A stretch of 64,000 nt of DNA, taken from Eledone cirrhosa (Eukaryota; Mollusca; Cephalopoda; Octopoda; Eledonidae). The notes under the pieces were generated by a model. That model saw nothing but the letters and a program-made list of their open reading frames with translations. It had not been told where the DNA came from and did no database searches. Location of the stretch: positions 341,351,407 to 341,415,406 of the forward strand of contig OZ024743.1 of NCBI GenBank assembly GCA_964016885.1, read 5' to 3'. Shown here one piece after another: positions 23,188-33,724 of the stretch. The position numbers and the translations under genes were made by a program. How positions within the stretch are numbered: position 1 is the first letter of the stretch; each line of letters begins with the position of its first letter.

Positions 23188-23272
23188 AGAGTTACGGCCC
23201 TTTACGGTTTGAGTTCAAATCCTGTCTAGGGCTTATTGCTGGCCTTGTGCCAAAAGTAGAAACAATTATTAT
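23188..23272 (+). mobile_element. SINE fragment, copy g
   Basis: Begins inside the head (AGAGTTACGGCCC), keeps the B box GAGTTCAAATCC, lacks most of the body, and ends with the normal tail. Copies e, f and g lie within 500 bp of each other. Confidence 0.8.
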
Positions 23273-23860
23273 GACAGCTGTGGCGTGACGCAGTTTCGCT
23301 TATATTCAAAATTGCGTTATTCACTAAAAATGATATATATAAGTGTCAATTAAATCCTAGCAAATATGTCGACATGTACTAACGTAGTAGTATAATAAAT
23401 AGTTTAACGCTCCCATCTTCCAACCTTCAACGTCATCATTAGTAACAAGGAAAGAATTATTAATATCGTCTTAATTATACTCATGAATGTCAAAATCGTT
23501 GTCATCAACGATATCATCATCATTACTATCATAATAATCGTCGACAATGACATTCTAATACACAATATCATTAACACACCAGTTTTATCATGGTTATATT
23601 TCCCCGTAGTCGTAATCTCGGTATCATTATCGCAATACTGAAGATCGATATCAGAGCGAATATTTTCCTTCCATCGTTCGAATTATGATTTCTATTCATA
23701 TATGAAATCTTCGACCACATTCGATAATTTGATTACTTCACTCGTTCTATGCTTATCTCCCCCTCACACATTCTCTCTCTATATATAAAGGCATATAGAT
23801 ATGTATGAAGTTATATTCATTCATACATATGCTCATATACATCTGTATATACATATATAT
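23273..23860. other. Intergenic spacer
   Basis: AT-rich with imperfect ATC/ATT trinucleotides around 23480-23560. No gene recognised. Confidence 0.6.
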
Positions 23861-23876
23861 ACATGCACTCACTAAC

Positions 23877-23881
23877 TCACA

Positions 23882-23959
<78 letters not shown>

Positions 23960-24024
23960 CACACACACACACACGCACACACACACACACACACACGCAC
24001 ACACACATATATATATATATATGG
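23877..24024. repeat. (CA)n then (TA)n microsatellite
   Basis: About 130 bp of CA dinucleotides with occasional GC, passing into TA. It generates long chance His/Thr and Cys/Val frames on opposite strands. Confidence 0.98.
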
Positions 24025-24498
24025 ATGTTTGCGTGACTGTGTATGTGCTTGTTTATGTAAATAAGCGTGTATATATATACTATCGTGTGTCTACAAATGT
24101 AACCTTACTTTAAGTTGTCGGGAAGTCTTTCTATCGACTGTTAATAATTTACCATGATTGCGATTGGCATCGGAGCGATTAAAGTATTAATAGTTTGCTC
24201 TCGCAAAGTCGCGATCATATATTTAGATGTACATTGAATCGACATTCATCACTATGGTGCCAAACAGAGACAACACGGAATAGATTTCAAATCTAATCTA
24301 TTGCTATAAAGCTTTTCTAATAAATCTTTCTCACAGAATATCGGTAGTATTTACTGGGACATTTTGGATATTACGTTAGGTCTTATAAATGAAGGCATTT
24401 CAAATTCGACCTACGTTCAGTTATATTGGTATTAATGGCTCAATGTGTGTATATATGCATATCTACGTAGGTGAATCTCTAAATATCTACCTAACATT

Positions 24499-24499
<1 letters not shown>

Positions 24500-24595
<96 letters not shown>

Positions 24596-24620
24596 CGTGT
24601 GTGTGTGTGTGAGTGTGTCA
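24500..24620. repeat. (GT)n microsatellite
   Basis: About 110 bp of GT dinucleotides, opposite in strand sense to the CA tract 500 bp upstream. Confidence 0.98.
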
Positions 24621-25440
24621 ACGATTCATTTGTGAATGCCTATAGGTACATATTTATAAATGTATATGCATGTATGTAGGTTTGTATGTACGCACAGGTA
24701 GGGTACACAGGAGAGAAATGTATTATGAAAACATGTGGAGTTGAGAATATTTATATTAACACTTTGAATTATTTTGGCGTTATCAAACTGTTTCGTGCCA
24801 GTAAAAATTAGAAAAGTTGTTTGTATATGGTGGCTGCCAACTCGTTTTCGAGTATGGCCACTACTTTATATCCATGTAGGAGAACCCCTACCGATGCGCT
24901 GAACGAGTGTGAATTTTTAGTCCAGCCAGCGACTTGAAAACTCTGGCATAAACACTACACTTGTGACAATTATTGACACATAGTGCTGGGCCCTTGGTAC
25001 CATGTGACGACAAGTGCAGAGAGATCTCCAGATATAAAGCAATGCCTGTTCCGTGAACCTTTTATAGTGAGCAAAAGCACTGCACAAAGCCAGTCCCACT
25101 CTCTTAACCAAGATGATATTTACCAAAAAGAAGAACAAGTCAACATCATTGGATACCATCAGGGTTGCAGGTGTTATATCAGAGTTTTCCTTCTCCTAGA
25201 ATTCTGCCTTGACAAAGGCTAAGGGGTCATCTCTCCCGGTGATTTTGGATGGCCACTGACTCTTAAGAGCTCCTTTGCCCTTTGACAGGTTTTGGTTTTA
25301 GTCCTGCAGGATGTCCAAAGTGACCCTCCTCACCAAGAAACCTTGGTGGCGTTACCAGTTTAGTCGCCAACGACCCGACCATGAGGCAGGTTGTACTGGG
25401 ATACAGGTTACCAGTAGCACCAACTGGTGACCTGACAAAG
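24621..25440. other. Unidentified repeat-like sequence
   Basis: Sequence from about 24830 to 25440 is less AT-rich than its surroundings and reads like a transposon remnant (for example CTCGTTTTCGAGTATGGCCACTACTTTATATCC and a proline-rich-looking 25340-25440). No protein family is recognisable in either strand's short frames. Confidence 0.35.
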
Positions 25441-25445
25441 TTGTT

Positions 25446-25446
<1 letters not shown>

Positions 25447-25503
<57 letters not shown>
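25447..25503. repeat. (TA)n microsatellite
   Basis: TA dinucleotide tract just downstream (in element sense) of the LINE remnant that follows. Confidence 0.95.
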
Positions 25504-25504
<1 letters not shown>

Positions 25505-25559
25505 TAGAATTGGCGCTCTGAAATAGCGATATATACATGAATGTATATATAGTGTATTT

Positions 25560-27600
25560 TGCAATACACTGTATGCTTAATTAAAAGCATTCTGAAGACC
25601 TTACGCTATTGTTTTAGAATAGTGACAGTCTTGCTTACTTTTAATTTTCAGCAAACAGGGGAGATAAAGCTGACAGAGCTGTGTTTCGTACTGATTGGTA
25701 CTTATCAAAGCCAAGTACTCCATCTGTTTGCTGATAAGTACCAATGGAGCATGCAAGCTTCGTTCCTCTCCACTCTGAGCAGATCTGCACACAATGCCCA
25801 TGTCTCACTGCCATGTAACATTGCTGTTCATATGCAGGCATCATACAGTCTGCCTTTCATTTTTAGAGAGAAACCTTTGGCGGCCAATAGTGGTATAAGC
25901 TCTCTGAACCTTTTCCATCCCGTTCTGACTCTGGCTACTGTACTTTCAGAGCACCCTCCACCACTGCTGATTTTGTAACCCAGGTAATGGAAGGTGTCCA
26001 CTATTTCTATAGAACCATCTGGGTAGTGGAAGGAGCTAGTATCCTGTGGGCACTTGCTACTTATTGCACCTGAGCACCGGCCACATATAAAATCTACATT
26101 CTTAGATAGCTTACCTGTGATACCACTACATCATTTCTGCACTCATACTTTGCATTTGGGACATAACATGGAATGTCTGCCTATTCCTTCCCTACACACT
26201 GAGCATGGCCATTTCCCAGAGCGGACATGTACCCTATTTTCCTTCCTACATACTAGAACTTTAGTCTCAGACAAGTTAACTTTAAGGCCTTTTTATTCTA
26301 GGCCATGCTTCCATGTTTGGAATTTCTTCTCTAGTTCAGCCATTGATTCACCTATGAGCGTTAGATCATCTCCATATAGAAGTTCCCATGGGCAGCCGGT
26401 CTTGAAATCCTCTGTTATAGCCTGAAGGGCAATAGTAAATAGGAGGGGGCTAAGGAGAGAGACTTGATGAACACCAACTTTTACGCTAAATTCTTCACTA
26501 TATTCGTTGTTAATTCTAACCTTGCTGACTGTTTCTTTATACATGGCTTGTATAGATCTCACAAGCTATTCATCAACACCTAGTTTTCTAAGAGCCCACC
26601 AGATAATGGAGCGAGGGACTTTGTCAAAGGCTTTCTCCAGGTCTACGAAAGCTAAATAGAGGGGTTCACGTTTAGCTAGGTACTTCTCCTGTAGTTGTCG
26701 TACAAGGAAAAAAGCGTCTGTCGTACCTTTACCTGACACAAACCCAAACTGCATTTCATCTATATCAATTCGCTCTCTGATTAGTTGCGCTAAAACTCTT
26801 TCTGTGACCTTCATGACCTGGTCAATTAATTTAATGCCCCTTTAGTTTCCCCTATCTAGGCCATCTCCTTTAACCTTGTAGCAGTTAATGGGGATGCTGC
26901 TATGCCAGTCGTTTGGTATGACACCATTCTGTATGACTTCGTTTACTATCCAGGTGACCATAGTGTGTCCCACCGATCCAGATCCTTTCAGCATTTCAGA
27001 GACTATCTCCGAAGGCCCATCTGCTTTGCCTTTCTTTATAACTTTGATTGCCTTACTTATTATACTACCTTCACCTTGCACTGCTGGTCCCTCTATTGGA
27101 ACTATTTGGAGTAGACTATCTTTTTTCCCATTTATTCTCCTCGTTTAGTAGCCTCTCGTAGTGACACTTCCAAGCTACCTTCTTATTAGCATCAGAGATG
27201 GCAAGTACATCATCATCCTTACGGACTTCTTCTCCCCGACAATATCCCGGTTTTCCTTAACACATTGTCTAGCAATCCTGAACACCTCACGTTTTTGGTC
27301 CTCACGTTGTAGAACATGCTTGATCTTTCTTTCCTCTGCTTCCCTTCTTGCAAAGTACACTTGTCTTCTAGCTTCCCTCCTGGCCACTTGATAGTGTTCT
27401 CTACCTCCCCCATCCCGCCATACTTTCAAAGCCTTCTTTTTAACTTTGATTGACTCCTGCACCTTACTGTTCCACCCCCAGGTTCCTCTTCCCCTGCCTA
27501 TAGGTCTGCTCCAGCCACATATTTCATCTGTCGCCTTCAGTAGGTTAACTTTCAGCTATTCCCACTGGTCTTCTATAGTGAACGTCTCTAATTGATCTTC
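25560..27600 (-). pseudogene. 5'-truncated LINE reverse transcriptase remnant (RTE/Proto2-like)
   Basis: Read right to left, the order is that of a LINE ORF: a linker (KVQESIKVKKKALKVW; basic helix to about 27175); KGKADGPSEIVSEMLKGSG (about 27040); INCYKVKGDGLDRGN; then QFGFVSGKGTTDAFFLVRQL with AFVDLEKAFDKVPR holding the motif A aspartate (about 26630-26760). Next come KVGVHQ..LLSPLLF (motif B, about 26440-26480) and ELLYGDDLTLIGES (motif C, YGDD, about 26350-26380). A cysteine-rich finger follows (WPCSVCREGIGRHSMLC at about 26170-26215, with CGRCSG near 26075). The last part is IVDTFHYLGYKISSGGG...LHGSETWALC (about 25780-26010). At least four frame breaks or stops make it inactive. The endonuclease domain is absent. 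Confidence 0.75.
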
Positions 27601-28046
27601 CTTACTGTCAAAAGAATCAAGTAATATGCTTTTAAATGTGTTACTGGTGGCAGCGATGATGCAGTGGCGACGGTGGTGACGGGGTAGTAGTACTGAAGTG
27701 ATGGTGCTGTTGCTGCTGTTGGTTTGTATCTAGCTAAATTGTTTGTGGTGGTTGCGGCGGTGGTGGTGCTGGTGATGAAATTATTTGACTGTTGTTTTCT
27801 TCCATTTGTGACCATTTGTAACCATTTCCTTTTTTTACTATAAAATTTCTGATAAAAAATTAAATATTAAATATTGGAGCCCAATGACATAATGTTATGC
27901 GTGTCACTTCCTGAGAGTTGGATTGATGTCTTATGTCCCATTTGTAATAAGAATTATTCTATTACAATTGTTTTAAATATGTAAAAAATCAAAACTTACG
28001 GGAGCGATTCCATAAGACTCTATCCACCATGTGCGTATTCTTCCGT
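27601..28046. other. Spacer with GGT/GCT-like trinucleotide richness
   Basis: Imperfect GGT, GCG, TGC triplets at 27645-27780, then AT-rich sequence up to the first (ATT)n. The Thr/Ala-rich minus-strand frame here comes from the triplets. Confidence 0.6.
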
Positions 28047-28051
28047 TTATT

Positions 28052-28093
<42 letters not shown>
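28047..28093. repeat. (ATT)n microsatellite, 5' flank of Tx1-like copy 1
   Basis: ATT triplets with one AGT interruption, ending exactly where GGCGACCTACG begins. The same interruption occurs in the tract before copy 2. Confidence 0.97.
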
Positions 28094-28301
28094 GGCGACC
28101 TACGTAGTAAATCGTATCATCGTGAGCTCCGCAAAGGTTTGTTATTTACGTTTGTTAAAAATTGTCATTTATGGAAAATTTTATTGTTAACTGTTTATAA
28201 GCGCACATACAATGTTTTCCGAAAAGGACACCCAAAAAGATTGGGGCCTTGTGCCCAAAATTTAAACTTTTATTATTATCAAAAAATTTCTTTGAAAAAA
28301 A

Positions 28302-29780
28302 ATGGCTAATTCACCTCTGCAACAAGCAACTGAAAGCCTTCCTCACAAATTAACACCTCACACCGACACCACTATTGTAAATGTTACTACGTTTGCCAAC
28401 ACAAAAAAAAATATATGCAGTATTTTAAATTTGTCTCAGGCAGACATTCATTTCCCGCCATTACCAATGACTGCAGGTGTTAAAGCCTCCACCACCACCG
28501 CGACAACCACCACCACCACCACCACCGCGACAACAGAAACAAAAGAAGAAAAAAATAAATTAACTCGTGACGTCGAAATGAAATCAAGCAAAATGGACTC
28601 TTCCCCACCAAAGACGACTGACGTCACCACAACTGAAAATAAAATTAATATTAACGATAGCAACAACAACAACAATGACATTATAAAACCGACCCTCAGT
28701 TTCGCCATCGTAGCAAAACAATTCGAAGCGTTCACGGTAACTCAAGAAGATTTAGAAAATGCCAAACAAATGGTAAAGAAAGATGGGTACAGGGTCAGCC
28801 TCAACCCCCCACCTAATAAAATGGAGCATCGGCGCCTATGCACCGTGTCGTATAGAACAATAAATGTAAAATCGCGCCGAGTGGAACGGGCATCCGAGTC
28901 CCAAATCCAAAAAGCTTTGGGACATGTGTGGGCAAGAAAAACCCACATCAGACGTGGGCAAAAGTATGGAACCGTGGATGTGTTCTTTGAAACACCAGAG
29001 GAGGCTAGAGAACACTCCATGGCCCCATTAAAAAGTGACGACTTCACACTCGTCCCAAGCTATTGTGGCCAGAGACTCGTAAAGATCAGGGTGACCCACG
29101 TTCCACCGGCCATCGAAATTCCCTGGCTAATAGCAGCTGTCATCGCCGGCATCGAGGCCAACACGAAAATAATAACAATAGCAAAAGAAAAGCAGGAAAA
29201 CTGGTCCGGATCTGGGATGGAGCTCCTGATCCAAGCGGACCAAAAAAGCATTGAGGAGATCCCAGAGGTAATAGACCTCACTGACGACAGCCACCTCACG
29301 GTAATTGTCGAGGGCAGAAGACCTAGGTGTGTCGTTTGTGGTGAAGGAACCCACCTAAGGGCTTTCTGCCCTCAGGCTAAAAGGTTGAGGCCACCTCTCC
29401 TACCCACCCCAGTGACACAACCATCAACACCACCAGTAGCAGAGACGCCAGCAACAACTGTAGCAGCAACAACAGAAGCAACTATAACAGCAACAACCCC
29501 AGCAACAGTAGCAAAACCAACACCACTACCACCACCAGCAAAACCAACACCACCACCACCCAACGCTTCAGAACTAGCACCAGCACCTACACCATCCACC
29601 ACACCACAACCAAAACTAACGGCTGTGGAGGATTTTCCACTCCCCGGCCTATCACAACTGGAGACAGATTGTGACGACGAGGAGTGGGAAACGATATCCG
29701 GTAAAAAAAAAAGAAACCAAAAAAGAAAAAAATTCTCTTCCTTCCCCCTCCAAAAACAAAATACAGAGGGAAACAAATAA
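28302..29780 (+). CDS. Tx1-like LINE copy 1, ORF1 (N-terminal and zinc-knuckle part)
   Basis: 492 codons from the ATG that directly follows an A-rich leader (MANSPLQQATE). ORF1 proteins of LINEs bind the element RNA. Visible parts: a Thr/Asn-rich low-complexity region (about 60-130); a folded segment (about 145-330) with TFSFAIVAKQFEAF-like and RTINVKSRRVERASESQIQ text; a zinc knuckle CVVCGEGTHLRAFC (C343, C346, H351, C356); then Pro/Thr/Ala-rich sequence. The frame ends in SFPLQKQNTEGNK because a 7-A run at 29726-29732 carries one base more than the 6-A run in copies 2-4, so the natural ORF1 tail lies in the next frame. Confidence 0.85.
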   Translation: MANSPLQQATESLPHKLTPHTDTTIVNVTTFANTKKNICSILNLSQADIHFPPLPMTAGVKASTTTATTTTTTTTATTETKEEKNKLTRDVEMKSSKMDSSPPKTTDVTTTENKININDSNNNNNDIIKPTLSFAIVAKQFEAFTVTQEDLENAKQMVKKDGYRVSLNPPPNKMEHRRLCTVSYRTINVKSRRVERASESQIQKALGHVWARKTHIRRGQKYGTVDVFFETPEEAREHSMAPLKSDDFTLVPSYCGQRLVKIRVTHVPPAIEIPWLIAAVIAGIEANTKIITIAKEKQENWSGSGMELLIQADQKSIEEIPEVIDLTDDSHLTVIVEGRRPRCVVCGEGTHLRAFCPQAKRLRPPLLPTPVTQPSTPPVAETPATTVAATTEATITATTPATVAKPTPLPPPAKPTPPPPNASELAPAPTPSTTPQPKLTAVEDFPLPGLSQLETDCDDEEWETISGKKKRNQKRKKFSSFPLQKQNTEGNK

Positions 29781-30270
29781 ACTAAGAAACAAAAAAGTTA
29801 GGACAGATATGCCACCATCCACACCAGCATCACCAACCCCATCAACCCAAACACCAACACCATCACCATCATTAACTCCAACACCACCATCACCTACACC
29901 ACAAAAGTCACCAAAGAGCGTAACAGAAACAAACCCACAACAAACGCAAACAAAACAAAACAACCAAAACGATACACACTACACAGCATTAAATTTGAAC
30001 AACAAGCAATTATTACACTACATCCAACACAACACCAGCATCACAGAAAAAGACTACACAACAACCCCAAAATTCACACCACCTCCACACATACAAATCA
30101 CTCGCATCACACAGAAAACGTACATGACACTAAAACAAAAATTCCCCAAAGACATCGGAGACTTCCGACAAGCACTCTCCAGGAGGATTTATAAGGACAT
30201 CCTTCCTGAGGAGGCCACAAGCAGTGAAAAGGATGGAAAAGCCGTCCTTCCCCTACGAGAAGTAAGGTAA
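29671..30270 (+). CDS. Tx1-like LINE copy 1, ORF1 C-terminal part in the shifted frame
   Basis: Continuation of ORF1 after the frameshift, ending LPLREVR-stop at 30270. In copy 3 the same sequence is fused in frame to the zinc-knuckle part, giving one protein of about 650 residues. Real use in this copy starts near 29727; the upstream part is a shadow of ORF1. It holds a Ser/Pro/Thr-rich repeat (PTPSTQTPTPSPS) and a final folded-looking segment (ITRITQKTYMTLKQKFPKDIG). ORF2 starts 34 bp after its stop, across a pyrimidine-rich spacer. Confidence 0.75.
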   Translation: MTTRSGKRYPVKKKETKKEKNSLPSPSKNKIQRETNKLRNKKVRTDMPPSTPASPTPSTQTPTPSPSLTPTPPSPTPQKSPKSVTETNPQQTQTKQNNQNDTHYTALNLNNKQLLHYIQHNTSITEKDYTTTPKFTPPPHIQITRITQKTYMTLKQKFPKDIGDFRQALSRRIYKDILPEEATSSEKDGKAVLPLREVR

Positions 30271-30304
30271 GTGGTCTTTCCCATCTTTTCCACCCCTTTT
30301 CAAC

Positions 30305-33300
30305 ATGACCTCACTCAGAATAGGCAGCATAAATGCGCGTGGCTTGGGGTCGTCATGGAAGCAGGGCCACCTGCTCAACGACCTCAGGTCACTAAACATA
30401 GATGTAGTGGCCATCAGCGAGACCAGAATCTCCGAAGCACAGGCTTTCGCACCGATCTTCGGCGGCTACGATGTGTACGCATCTCCCAGCCGTCCGGGAT
30501 CGGGAGGAGGAGTTGCTGTGCTTTTTCGGAGAGGTTTGGATCTTGCCATACGGGCCATCTTCCTGGACCCAGAAGGTAAGTTGGTGGTGCTGGACGTGAC
30601 CAGCGGAGACGGGCAAGCTTTCAGGTTAGTGGCCGTCTATGCCCCGACAGGAGCAGGGCGGCCTGATTTCTTCCGGCGTCTGGAGACTTTTCTTGGAACG
30701 TCCCGCTCTTTAGTGTTAGTGGGCGACTGGAACGGGATCTTAGATGCACGCTGGGATTGTGTGGGATTAGTGGATAGGGAAGGAGGGTGCAAGAGTCTCA
30801 CCAACCTGCTCAGACGTTTTGAACTGTCTGACAGGTACCGAATGGATTTCCCGAATGTACCAATGTGGACTTGGACAAATCGTATAGGGTCATCCAGATC
30901 ATATCTAGATAGAGTATTTTGTAGGGAAATAGATTGGTCTAGCATAGGCTGTCCACAATTCAAGATAGTCAGCTACACGGACCACAAATTCGTGATCTGT
31001 GTGCTTGACTTAGATAGGCTTCATAGACAAGGACCCGGCTACTGGAAGCTAAACGCGTCCTTACCAGCGCGCAAGGCCTACAGAGACCGGATTAGCGAAC
31101 TAGTTAAGCGGGCGTTGACGGGGGCCATCGTCAACAACAAGTGGTGGTTTGCTCTGAAAAGAGCAATTAGAATAGAGTCCATTAGGTTTAGTAAGACTTT
31201 AGCAATAGAGAAAAATAGAGCAGAGGGAGAATTAGTTAGAAAATTAGATGAGGCGCTTAGCAAAGGCATCGCGACCGACGTACTTGCGGCGAAATTGGCC
31301 CTTGACCAATTCTTCAATGCAAAGCACGAAGGCTGCGTTCTCAGAGCTAGGGTGCGTGCTCTCAGACACGAGGGGACGAAAGCCGTTCAATGGGCCCGAG
31401 TGGCGGAGGCGCGTCGTGGCAACAAATCCACGATCCGGTCTTTGGTGGACCACGACGGGCGCATGCTACTCGATCCCGGGCAAATGTGTGAAGCTTTTCA
31501 GCGACACTTCGCTCAACTGTTCGGGGGCAGTGGCGGGCCGGATCGAGGGATGGACTTTAGTGTCTACCTCGACGGACTGCCGCGGCTTTCGGCCACTGAG
31601 GCGGAGTGTTGCGAAAAGCCGATAACAACCGCTGAAGTACGGGATGCAATGACTAGTTGCACAAGGGGTAAATCGCCTGGTTTGGATGGTCTGCCCTATG
31701 AACTTTACGTACAAATGCCAAACTTGTTCGGAGGCCTCTTGGCGGACGTCTACTGCAACTGGCAACAGAACGGGAGAATTCCCAGCTCTGTGAGCCGAGG
31801 AGCGGTGGCGCTGCTGAGAAAGGATCCGAACAAGGGGGATAACATAGATAATTTTAGGCCCATAACTCTGCTAAACACAGAGTTCAAGATTTTGGCCAAG
31901 GTGCTAGCAAAGAGGTTGGCGCTTGTCGTTGGTGGTCTGGTGGGAGAGGCACAGACATGCGCCATTCCCGACAGATCCATCCACGACAACCTCCACCTCA
32001 TGCGATACATCGTAGAGAGGGTAGCTAGGGAACCTGGCACGGGTGGGTCTTTGATCAATTTAGATCAGTCGAAAGCCTTCGATAGGGTCGACCATCGTTA
32101 TCTAACGGCAGTCCTGAGGGCGGCTGGCTTTGGGCCCGTCTTCAGAGGCTGGATCGCTGCCATGCACAGCGACATCTGCTCTGTAGTGAGAGTGAACGGT
32201 CACCTTTCGGAACCGTTCAACATCATGCGCTCGGTCCGCCAAGGATGTCCCCTCTCGTCCCTATTGTACGTATTGACTCTCGAGCCATTACTGCACAAAC
32301 TGGAGACGTTGAGGGGGGTCCCGCGCGAACTAGGATGCGGAAGATCCGTGTCAGCATATGCCGACGATGTCACCGTAGTGGTGTCGAACGCCAAACACAT
32401 CGAGGCGATCGGCACTACACTAAGAGAATACGAAGCGGTGACAGGAGCAATGATCAACCAGGAAAAGTCAGTGGGCCTGCAGCTCGGCACCTGGAGAGGC
32501 AGGTCCATGCCGTCCAACAGCGTCGTCGGGCGCTGGACGGACGGACCGGTTAAATTGCTAGGGGTCTGGTTCGGTCCAGACCTCCAGACGGACAAAAACT
32601 GGGACGAGGTGACGAGCAGGGTGGCTTCTCTCACCCAGAAATGGGCCCAGAGGAAGCTATCCCTGAAAGGTCGAGCGGAGGTGGCGAATGCGTACATCGC
32701 ATCCGTCATCTACTACCGCCTGACCGTCGTACCTTGTCCTAAGCCCCGCCTGACTGCGCTGGAGCGTTTGCTCTTTCGCTTCTTGTGGAAGGGACGCGCT
32801 CCGATGGTCAGGCGGTTCATCTGCTGTCAACACCCGCTACGTGGAGGGCTGGGCATGCCGTGGCTGATGATGCGCAGACACGCGCTCAGGCTACGACATC
32901 TCCACCTCTTCCTCGACGGTGATCAGGTGTGGTCGCCGTTTGCAAGACACGTTTTTCCCCAGCTCGTCTCCTTGACGGAGCTGCAGTCCTGGGTCAAGCG
33001 AAGACCGAGAGGGAGCGCTTGGAGACTGGAATGTCTTCAGGCGCTCACAGGCCTCGATCAATCGGGCAATGTGATCGGTGGAAACTCCATCTTGGCGTTC
33101 TATAGGGGATTAGTGGAGGGGAAGAGCGACGACGTACTTGGAGAAAATCTAGGCGTCGACGAAAATCATCTAGCCAATCTCTTCGGAAGGACTTTCGGGC
33201 CGGGGCCTATGGACAACTTCCAGAAATCCCTGGCCTGGCAGTGCTACCGAGGAGCTTTGCCAGTTCGGGATAAACTCTACAGGCATGGAGGTGCCGTCAG

Positions 33301-33724
33301 CCGGGCATGTCCGAGATGCGCGCAGGGCGACGAAACCGTCCTGCACGCACTCGTCCAGTGTCCGAGCATTGCTGACTTGTGGGTTTATGTCGAACACCTG
33401 CTGTCACGTGTAGGACGGATCCAGCTATCAGCTGAGTCCATCGTGAGGATTGCCCCGCCCCCTTCCTTTAGCCTGGAAGGGCAGGCAGTTTTTATCTGCC
33501 TGGTGACCATGGCGAAAGAGATAGTATGGTGGACACGTTTGAAAGGGCTGAAGACGAGCACTTACCTCTTCGGTGATGCCCTGATTAACTTTTTCAAATT
33601 TCATTTGAAAAGGAAAATCAGGGTAGAGAGGGAAGTGCTCTCTTCCCAGCATTTTGTTGAAAGATGGGTGAGAGAAGCAAGTATGGCCCGAATGAATGGG
33701 CCTTCTCTGAGTATGTGTCTGTAA
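30305..33724 (+). CDS. Tx1-like LINE copy 1, ORF2: APE endonuclease, reverse transcriptase, CCHC (intact)
   Basis: An unbroken 1139-codon frame, the expected length for a LINE ORF2. It nicks target DNA and primes reverse transcription of the element RNA there. The APE domain (1 to about 235) shows GSINARGLG, the catalytic ISETRI, GDWNG (140-144), YLDRVF and TDHK (225-228). The linker KAYRDRISELVKRALTGA is typical of Tx1/L1 elements. The RT (about 440-730) has KSPGLDGLPYELY, NFRPITLL, INLDQSKAFDRVD (motif A), SVRQGCPLSSLLY (motif B) and YADD (685-688). The C-terminal zinc motif is C1002-C1005-H1014-C1019. The ATG follows the ORF1 stop by 34 bp. No inactivating change was seen, so this is the best candidate for a functional enzyme in the window. 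Confidence 0.93.
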   Translation: MTSLRIGSINARGLGSSWKQGHLLNDLRSLNIDVVAISETRISEAQAFAPIFGGYDVYASPSRPGSGGGVAVLFRRGLDLAIRAIFLDPEGKLVVLDVTSGDGQAFRLVAVYAPTGAGRPDFFRRLETFLGTSRSLVLVGDWNGILDARWDCVGLVDREGGCKSLTNLLRRFELSDRYRMDFPNVPMWTWTNRIGSSRSYLDRVFCREIDWSSIGCPQFKIVSYTDHKFVICVLDLDRLHRQGPGYWKLNASLPARKAYRDRISELVKRALTGAIVNNKWWFALKRAIRIESIRFSKTLAIEKNRAEGELVRKLDEALSKGIATDVLAAKLALDQFFNAKHEGCVLRARVRALRHEGTKAVQWARVAEARRGNKSTIRSLVDHDGRMLLDPGQMCEAFQRHFAQLFGGSGGPDRGMDFSVYLDGLPRLSATEAECCEKPITTAEVRDAMTSCTRGKSPGLDGLPYELYVQMPNLFGGLLADVYCNWQQNGRIPSSVSRGAVALLRKDPNKGDNIDNFRPITLLNTEFKILAKVLAKRLALVVGGLVGEAQTCAIPDRSIHDNLHLMRYIVERVAREPGTGGSLINLDQSKAFDRVDHRYLTAVLRAAGFGPVFRGWIAAMHSDICSVVRVNGHLSEPFNIMRSVRQGCPLSSLLYVLTLEPLLHKLETLRGVPRELGCGRSVSAYADDVTVVVSNAKHIEAIGTTLREYEAVTGAMINQEKSVGLQLGTWRGRSMPSNSVVGRWTDGPVKLLGVWFGPDLQTDKNWDEVTSRVASLTQKWAQRKLSLKGRAEVANAYIASVIYYRLTVVPCPKPRLTALERLLFRFLWKGRAPMVRRFICCQHPLRGGLGMPWLMMRRHALRLRHLHLFLDGDQVWSPFARHVFPQLVSLTELQSWVKRRPRGSAWRLECLQALTGLDQSGNVIGGNSILAFYRGLVEGKSDDVLGENLGVDENHLANLFGRTFGPGPMDNFQKSLAWQCYRGALPVRDKLYRHGGAVSRACPRCAQGDETVLHALVQCPSIADLWVYVEHLLSRVGRIQLSAESIVRIAPPPSFSLEGQAVFICLVTMAKEIVWWTRLKGLKTSTYLFGDALINFFKFHLKRKIRVEREVLSSQHFVERWVREASMARMNGPSLSMCL

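Noticed and set aside
23753..24679. Cys/Val- and His/Thr-repeat open frames
   Set aside because: Direct translation of (CA)n and (GT)n microsatellites.
29372..29963. Long minus-strand frames opposite ORF1 (Val/Gly/Phe-rich), and their equivalents in the other copies
   Set aside because: They are antisense shadows of the Pro/Thr/Ala-rich ORF1; they recur only because the LINE recurs.
30200..30304. AGGTAAGT at the ORF1 end as a possible splice donor
   Set aside because: It matches a donor consensus, but it is the codons before the ORF1 stop and there is no matching acceptor logic; ORF2 starts 34 bp later as in a normal two-ORF LINE.
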